NCBI GenBank assembly: GCA_022574595.1
Contig: JACZRS010000001.1
Location: forward strand, 310,001 to 374,000
DNA: 64,000 nt
Origin: Planctomycetota bacterium
GTDB lineage: Bacteria; Planctomycetota; Phycisphaerae; Phycisphaerales; SM1A02
Direction of reading: 5' to 3'
In this document: piece by piece, positions 59,113-64,000 of the stretch
How the letters are laid out: every line of letters starts with the position of its first letter
How positions within the stretch are numbered: the first letter of the stretch is position 1
Position numbers and translations under genes: made by a program
Notes under the pieces: generated by a model
The model's database searches: none
What the model saw: the letters and a program-made list of their open reading frames with translations, nothing else
What the model was told of the DNA's origin: nothing

Positions 59113-61488
59113 ATGCGAAATCTATTAGCTACTCTTTGCACTCTGGCTCTAGCATCCAGCGCCCAAGCTTCAGGCTTGCTCACACCAACCGATCAGTCCC
59201 TGCCGCCACTGCGCATAACCGATCATCTGGTTGATGTGGAGATTCAAGATCAGATTGCTATTACCAACATTACTCAAACCTTTCACAACGAGACCAAGCG
59301 CCGATTGGAAGCAACTTACATCTTCCCGCTTCCAGAAGATGCGGACCTTACAGATTTTCAAATGACGTTTAACGGCAAGATGATCGAAGGCGAAATTCTG
59401 CCCGCGGATAAAGCAAGGCAAATCTACGAATCAATAGTTCGCAGAACTAAAGACCCGGGTCTTATTGAATTCATCGGCCGACGCTTGCTTCAAATGCGCG
59501 TCTTTCCAATTGAGCCGGGCAGCGATACAACAATTAAACTTCGCTACCAACAAATCAACCGCCCAATCAGTTCAATGAGTGGTTTTCATTATCCCTTAAG
59601 AACCAGAAAAACAACTGGACAAGCTTATGGCTTAGTTCGTTTTTCGGTAAAACTAAGAACTAGCGCGCCGTTAAAAAATATCTGGTCGCCCAGCCATGCT
59701 GTAGAAATTGTTCGTGATGGTGAATACGCAGCAACAATTGCATACGAAGCCTCTGGCGGAAGTCTCGAAGAAGATTTTCTGCTGCTCTACGACACAGATG
59801 CCAGCGATCTGGGAATGTCGCTAGTAGCGCATAAACCTAATGAAAAAGAAGCTGGTCATTTTGTGTTGATGCTCACACCTAAACAGTTGTGGCCCAAGTC
59901 TGACTATCAGCCACAAGATGTTGTCTTTGTAATCGACACCAGCGGTTCCATGGCTGGTGAAAAAATCCAACAAGCAAAAAATTCACTTAGATTCTGTATA
60001 GAAAAACTCGATGAACGTGACCGGTTCAGCGTAGTGCGTTTTTCAACCGGCTTTGATTCGTTATTCCAGGAGCTGCAACATGCCACCAAGGATAATCTCA
60101 AAAAAGCTCACACGTTTATCGATAGCTTCGAAGCGCGAGGCGGAACTAATATCTCAGATACGCTGCATAGCGTAATGGGACTTCGTCCTACTGATGATGG
60201 TGAAAATGCACGTACTTTCGTAGTAGTATTTTTAACAGATGGTAAGGGAAACCGTGAAGCGGACGAAATACTTGCGGTACTTAAAAACGCAAAGTCACAA
60301 GGCATGCGCATCTTCCCCTTTGGTGTTGGACACGATGTCAACACAATTCTGCTAGACAGATTGGCTAACACTTATACCGGCCGACCAACCTACGTTCAGC
60401 CCGGTGAGAATCTCGAACTGGTGCTGGGCGATTTCTTTTCCGTTATTAGCCAACCCGTACTTACTAATTTGAGATTAACACTTCCAGAGGCAGGTGTAAC
60501 CGAACAATTCCCTGCAACGTTGGGTGATTTATATAACGGCCAGCAACTTATTATCGCGGGCAAGTTTAGTGAAGCAGCAACCGGTCCGCTTAAACTGACT
60601 GCAACCCGCGATGGCAAACAAGTTGAATACGTTTGGCCCAAGGCTGCGTTTACTAATACTTCTCAGGCCAAATATGTGCCCGCAGTTTGGGCTGGGCGCA
60701 AGATTTCCTTCCTTATAGATCAAATTCGCGCACATGGTGAATCGCAGGAGATGATTGATGAGATTCTGCAGCTTAGTCAGGAATATGGGATTCAAACGCC
60801 TTACTCAAGTTGGCTTATTGTTCCGGAACAACATCGCTTGACATTTGCGTGGCAACAGCAGAGATCTGTTGGCCAAGGCCGTGGCGGTGGTTTTGGTGGA
60901 GGTGGTGGCGGTAGAGTCCCCTCACCAATGAGCCCCGGTGCTCCCGGTCGACGCAAGAGACCGAGCGCGCCTCCTGGAGGAGTTGCGGGTGGTGTTCCTC
61001 GCTCTTCTGCTTCTGGTGGTGGTGTATTCGGTGATCCTCAAGATGAACCAGCACGCTACGGCGACATCAACGGATATATTGATCTAACCGAAGCTGAACT
61101 TTCAGTTGCTAAATCATCTGGCAAAGTCGCAAACTTAATTGCACGAAAAAACGCTGCCCTAAAGGACATGCGAAATCGCGATAATGACCGCTTATCTGAC
61201 AGTCTCTTATTAGTGCGAAAGATCAACTCGCGCTGGTATCACAAAATGGGAGCCTACTTGGTGGATGAGGATTTCACCGAGGATATTAAGCTGGTTACAG
61301 TTAAATTCGGCTCCAACGCATACTTTGATCTTGCGCTGAATCGGGCTGACTTACGCGAGGTTTTAGCTTCCAACCGCAACGTATTAGTCCTTGTTGCGGA
61401 TAAAATAGCGGTCCTAATTGCTGAAAATGAAGGAATCGAGGATTTTTCCGAAAAAATGCGGGAAGAATTTTCGCTAGCGGGGGATTAG
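59113..61488 (+). CDS. Secreted VIT/VWA-domain protein with glycine-rich linker
   Basis: The ATG at 59113 preceded by AGAGGA gives a signal peptide ending near SSAQASG. VIT domain at about 25-165 (VDVEIQDQIAITNITQTFHN, YIFPLPEDADLTDFQM, ADKARQIYESIVRRTKDPGL), then VWA at about 265-440 with DTSGSMAGEKI, Thr in ARGGTNIS and Asp in FLTDGKGN, a beta region, a Gly-rich linker (GRGGGFGGGGGGR) and a C-terminal domain of about 140 residues. Unlike the giant at 3458-8413 it has no cytoplasmic stub and no sigma gene beside it, so it is an exported inter-alpha-trypsin-inhibitor-like protein. It is divergent from the dual-VWA operon. A strong terminator follows. Confidence 0.9.
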   Translation: MRNLLATLCTLALASSAQASGLLTPTDQSLPPLRITDHLVDVEIQDQIAITNITQTFHNETKRRLEATYIFPLPEDADLTDFQMTFNGKMIEGEILPADKARQIYESIVRRTKDPGLIEFIGRRLLQMRVFPIEPGSDTTIKLRYQQINRPISSMSGFHYPLRTRKTTGQAYGLVRFSVKLRTSAPLKNIWSPSHAVEIVRDGEYAATIAYEASGGSLEEDFLLLYDTDASDLGMSLVAHKPNEKEAGHFVLMLTPKQLWPKSDYQPQDVVFVIDTSGSMAGEKIQQAKNSLRFCIEKLDERDRFSVVRFSTGFDSLFQELQHATKDNLKKAHTFIDSFEARGGTNISDTLHSVMGLRPTDDGENARTFVVVFLTDGKGNREADEILAVLKNAKSQGMRIFPFGVGHDVNTILLDRLANTYTGRPTYVQPGENLELVLGDFFSVISQPVLTNLRLTLPEAGVTEQFPATLGDLYNGQQLIIAGKFSEAATGPLKLTATRDGKQVEYVWPKAAFTNTSQAKYVPAVWAGRKISFLIDQIRAHGESQEMIDEILQLSQEYGIQTPYSSWLIVPEQHRLTFAWQQQRSVGQGRGGGFGGGGGGRVPSPMSPGAPGRRKRPSAPPGGVAGGVPRSSASGGGVFGDPQDEPARYGDINGYIDLTEAELSVAKSSGKVANLIARKNAALKDMRNRDNDRLSDSLLLVRKINSRWYHKMGAYLVDEDFTEDIKLVTVKFGSNAYFDLALNRADLREVLASNRNVLVLVADKIAVLIAENEGIEDFSEKMREEFSLAGD

Positions 61489-61548
61489 TAAAGACACAGG
61501 CTGGAATTTTTCTCATCTGGCCTTGAGATCCTTCCCTCTTCCCCCACG

Positions 61549-61586
61549 CAGCCTGACCGGTATTACGCCTGGTCAGGCTGTGTTTT
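61549..61586 (+). terminator. Intrinsic terminator of the VIT/VWA gene
   Basis: CAGCCTGACC, 12-base loop, GGTCAGGCTG: a perfect 10-bp stem, followed by TGTTTT. It is 60 bases past the stop. Confidence 0.75.
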
Positions 61587-61638
61587 AATACCAGCACCTA
61601 ATAGCAACCAGCAGCAAAAAGTAGCGTAATATTCAAGC

Positions 61639-62982
61639 ATGAGCCTGTACCTAATTCCAGCAAGGCAATCAACCAGCCAGCGCAAATCAACCCAGCTTTT
61701 GCGGATGCTTTGTTGTGCAATGCTTGTACAGGCATTTTCTCTGATTAGCCAAACTGCACTCGCTCAAAGCAATCCCCAAAGACAAGCCCAACTTCCCTGG
61801 TGGGATCGAGCTGAAATGCGCAACATCGGAAACTACTGGATTAAAACCGATCTGCCCGCAGACCAAGCTAACCAACTCGCGCGCCATCTTAATTTAATGC
61901 ACGATGAATACTCACGCAGGCTGGCATCGCTTCCACCTCGATCTCCCACGCCTATGAATGTCATGATCTTTAAACATAGGCGCGAGTATATGGACGTACT
62001 GAGAACACGATTTGGCGTTAACGCAACAGGTACCGGCGGGATGTTTTTCGTAAACCCATCCGGTACTTCTCTTGCATTCTGGACCGAAACCCTACCTCAG
62101 AGGCGAATACTAGAAGTGCTGCAACACGAAGGATTCCATCAATTTGCCTACACCAGATTCGGCAGCGATCTTCCTGCCTGGGTAAACGAAGGACTCGCAG
62201 AATTCTTCTCAGAATCCGTATTGGTAAACAAAACATTCATCATCGGCCAAAGTAAACCACGCGTAATTAACGCAGTAAAAAAAGCTATCGAACTTAACCA
62301 ACATATTCCCCTTCGCCAAATGCTAATGATGACTCGGAAAACGTGGGGTGAGGCGCTAGTAAGCGGTACAGCGTCGCTGCAATACCACCAAGCGTGGTCC
62401 ATGGTGCATTTTCTGGTATATGGCGACAACGGCAGATATACACAGAGCTTCGAAGCATACCTTCGCCTAATAAACTCAGGCGTCCAATCAGAACAAGCAT
62501 TCATTCGCGCCTTTGAAACCGATGATATTGAAGCATTCGAAAACCGCTGGAAAATATACGCTCTCGCAGCCAATCCCAGCGGTTTTGTAACCGCGCTTGA
62601 ACGCATTGAATTTCTAGCCCAGGGCGCTTTAGAGCTTAGCGGGCTAGGAATATCCCCTAAATCTGCGGATGAGCTTCAGCAGGAATTAATAAAGATCAAC
62701 TTCAAATATATAGTTCAAAAGCATGGACGCGAATTTCAGCTAAGCGCAACTGATCCGCAAATGTTTCAAATCCCCGATGATGATCTGGCGCAAGACAAGC
62801 CAATTTTTGTAATTGAGCCGGCTAAATTGCGAGGGTTATCCAGGCGTCAACTAAAATTCGAAGAAGTAAACCCAACTCCGCCCTCAATTAAGACAGAAAA
62901 CCTTCGCCCCAAGTCACTGACAATCCGCTGGAAACGCGACCGCAAAACCGGCGACTTAAGATACGAAATAATCGTTAAGTGA
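61639..62982 (+). CDS. DUF1570 gluzincin peptidase, secreted
   Basis: 447 residues. The leader (RMLCCAMLVQAFSLISQTAL, cleavage near ALAQS) may start at the ATG at 61639 or closer to MLCCAML. The peptidase domain has HEGFH (His163, Glu164, His167) with the third ligand Glu184 in LPAWVNEGLAEFF, the gluzincin arrangement of the DUF1570 family, and a helical C-terminal part with TLPQRRILEVLQ upstream of the zinc helix. Predicted extracytoplasmic protease; natural substrate unknown. It is one of three zinc-peptidase genes in this window and the only gluzincin. The C-terminal tail (LRPKSLTIRWKRDRKTGDLR) is basic. Confidence 0.85.
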   Translation: MSLYLIPARQSTSQRKSTQLLRMLCCAMLVQAFSLISQTALAQSNPQRQAQLPWWDRAEMRNIGNYWIKTDLPADQANQLARHLNLMHDEYSRRLASLPPRSPTPMNVMIFKHRREYMDVLRTRFGVNATGTGGMFFVNPSGTSLAFWTETLPQRRILEVLQHEGFHQFAYTRFGSDLPAWVNEGLAEFFSESVLVNKTFIIGQSKPRVINAVKKAIELNQHIPLRQMLMMTRKTWGEALVSGTASLQYHQAWSMVHFLVYGDNGRYTQSFEAYLRLINSGVQSEQAFIRAFETDDIEAFENRWKIYALAANPSGFVTALERIEFLAQGALELSGLGISPKSADELQQELIKINFKYIVQKHGREFQLSATDPQMFQIPDDDLAQDKPIFVIEPAKLRGLSRRQLKFEEVNPTPPSIKTENLRPKSLTIRWKRDRKTGDLRYEIIVK

Positions 62983-63005
62983 AGAAGGCTTCTCACCCCC
63001 GACGC

Positions 63006-63025
63006 CCACAGATAGCAATCCGTGA
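63006..63025. repeat. Family B hairpin, copy 3
   Basis: GAT, loop AGCA, ATC extended by CAC/GTG across one A/C mismatch; preceded by GACGCC as in the copies at 3220-3289. Confidence 0.55.
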
Positions 63026-63063
63026 GTTATCATGAAGATGGCATCATGGCATCAAGATCAATC

Positions 63064-63091
63064 CGTTTAGCCGCGACCCGATAGGGGAGCG
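63064..63091 (-). repeat. Family A variant (minus strand)
   Basis: Inverted near-copy of 3429-3455: CGCTCCCCT, a short variable part, then GTCGCGGCTAAACG. Confidence 0.65.
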
Positions 63092-63178
63092 TTTAAAGCA
63101 GGTATCCTCGCAAATCGCTTCAATAACTAGAGCTTTGATCAACTTCTTGTCAGTAATTAGTTACAGTTTTACGTACAC

Positions 63179-63249
63179 TTTTACTGACGGTTTTACTGAC
63201 GGTTTTACTGACAGTTTTACTACAGTTTTATTGACAGTTTTCTTGACCA
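63179..63249. repeat. 12-bp tandem repeats, six units
   Basis: Units TTTTACTGACGG (63179, 63191), TTTTACTGACAG (63203), an 11-base TTTTACTACAG (63215), TTTTATTGACAG (63226) and TTTTCTTGACCA (63238). They degrade toward the gene downstream. Confidence 0.75.
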
Positions 63250-63436
63250 AACTGCCTTGTAGCCTTGTTAGCTTAAGATTGTATCACTGAGTATGGTTTT
63301 GCTTAGGTTTCTAGTGTTATCCCTGGTTAATGAGACAAAAATAAATACATCCATAAAAAAGTGTTTTTGTTAGCCTAATTAGCCTAGCTTCGCGTATACT
63401 AGTTAGTGCAATTCGCTATTTACCGGAGGACAAAGC

Positions 63437-64000
63437 ATGAAACTGAATTATCACAATCGCTTTATTGGCCTTTGCGCACTCATCATATTAATGATCTCAG
63501 TCCACGCAAAGGCGCAAGTTCCTTGTGAATATGATGTGACAGTCATCCAAGCTCCCGTCGATTGTGGGTTCGGGATTGTGATTACCACTGGCCTTGGTCT
63601 AAATGAGAATGGGGCGGTGGTTGGTAACTATTGGTGCTCAGCTTGGGAGCATACCGAGGCGTTTGTCTGGTCGGCTGAGGATGGCTTCATCACACTTGAT
63701 CGGCCAGCGGGTGTAAGTTCGGCCAACGCGGTGGATATCAACGATAACGGAGTGATCTGCGGCACGGTCGTCGTATCCGGCTTGGGCTTTAGGGGTTTTG
63801 TTTATGAAGATGGCAAATGGACAATTCTCGACCCCGTCGTGCCGAATGGCGGCTGGTCCAGCGCCAGCGCAATAAATAACGCTGGAATTGTAGTTGGTAA
63901 GCGCAGTATTTCAGAAAACCTCAGTCCACAAGTAGCATACATGTGGTCAGAGAAAGATGGCTTTAGCCATCTTGATGGACTCGAAAAATTGAGTTCAGCT
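63437..64000 (+). CDS. Secreted HAF-repeat protein (3' end cut by window)
   Basis: An open frame of 188 codons to the window end, starting at an ATG with GGAGGA nine bases upstream. Signal peptide of about 27 residues (FIGLCALIILMISVHAKAQ). The mature part consists of HAF-type extracellular repeats: GLGLNENGAVVGNYW, EAFVWSAEDGFITLD, AVDINDNGVICGTVV, AINNAGIVVGKR and AYMWSEKDGFSHLD, each pairing an INxxGxxVG strand with a FxWSxxxGxxxL strand. These are surface repeats of unknown function, usually followed by sorting or dockerin tails; given the other genes, a dockerin end beyond the window is plausible. Confidence 0.85.
   Translation, partial: MKLNYHNRFIGLCALIILMISVHAKAQVPCEYDVTVIQAPVDCGFGIVITTGLGLNENGAVVGNYWCSAWEHTEAFVWSAEDGFITLDRPAGVSSANAVDINDNGVICGTVVVSGLGFRGFVYEDGKWTILDPVVPNGGWSSASAINNAGIVVGKRSISENLSPQVAYMWSEKDGFSHLDGLEKLSSA

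Larger units (their letters stand above)
62983..63436. other. 454-base intergenic region rich in short repeats
   Basis: It holds a family B hairpin (63006-63025), an inverted family A variant (63064-63091) and six 12-bp tandem units (63179-63249). The last 180 bases are AT-rich and include TATACT at 63395-63400, a possible -10 box without a convincing -35 partner. No coding frame is supported. Confidence 0.7.

Noticed and set aside
63179-63249. 12-bp repeats as plasmid or chromosome origin iterons
   Set aside because: No replication initiator gene and no DnaA-box cluster nearby; only a tandem repeat can be supported.
1-64000. tRNA or rRNA genes
   Set aside because: I looked for T-loop-like GGTTCGAATCC patterns and rRNA landmarks and saw none; covariance searches were not possible here.

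Overview
The window looks like a chromosome segment from a marine-type planctomycete, probably class Phycisphaerae. The evidence is four secreted proteins ending in paired GC-type dockerin repeats (short D-x-N/D-G-D-G...DLL..F.NWG units), several von Willebrand A (VWA) and VIT-domain membrane proteins, ECF sigma factors translationally coupled to VWA proteins, HAF and FG-GAP repeat surface proteins, and many genes without an obvious Shine-Dalgarno site. Overall GC is moderate, except for one clearly GC-rich block at about 38.9-41.3 kb. The species call is an inference from gene families. I see no rRNA, tRNA, CRISPR array, transposase or integrase.

Layout. 0-3.4 kb: 3' part of an RsbU/SpoIIE-type phosphatase, a sugar-nucleotide epimerase, a lipoprotein and ubiX. 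3.5-9.1 kb: an ECF sigma factor followed by a 1651-residue VIT/VWA membrane protein. 9.1-14.3 kb: rmuC and, convergent to it, a TolC-like outer membrane factor with its HlyD-like adaptor. 14.4-18.9 kb: a GH35-fold protein lacking both expected catalytic glutamates, an orphan DNA methyltransferase and a YdjM-type membrane hydrolase. 19.1-21.9 kb: a metzincin protease with dockerin. 22.1-28.0 kb: a metallophosphoesterase overlapping tsaB, then three signalling genes in a row (HTH-receiver, HDOD-histidine kinase, pseudo-receiver-GAF). 28-35.5 kb: dnaE, a class IV PLP enzyme and small envelope proteins. 35.6-41.5 kb: an FG-GAP dockerin protein, a DUF1028 lipoprotein and the GC-rich block (TPR lipoprotein plus BNR-repeat dockerin protein). 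41.7-44.9 kb: a second ECF sigma/VWA (YfbK-like) pair. 45.2-53.5 kb: a paralogous metzincin-dockerin protease, a tandem thioredoxin-like protein, a MATE exporter, a TPR protein with two RNA polymerase alpha-CTD domains and a SpoIID-like protein. 53.5-61.5 kb: a two-gene VWA/coiled-coil membrane operon and a third VIT/VWA protein. 61.6-64 kb: a DUF1570 peptidase and the start of a HAF-repeat protein that runs off the window.

Themes. Much of the window is envelope and secretion biology: surface proteins carrying dockerins, VWA adhesion-type domains tied to sigma factors, and secreted peptidases. Housekeeping genes (ubiX, tsaB, rmuC, dnaE) lie between them. Intergenic spaces carry several families of short palindromic repeats. 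The clearest genome-plasticity signal is the GC-rich block: it is bracketed by a 27-bp perfect direct repeat, and its right edge is a duplicated dockerin end, hairpin element and thioredoxin-gene tail that match the locus at 47.8-48.1 kb.
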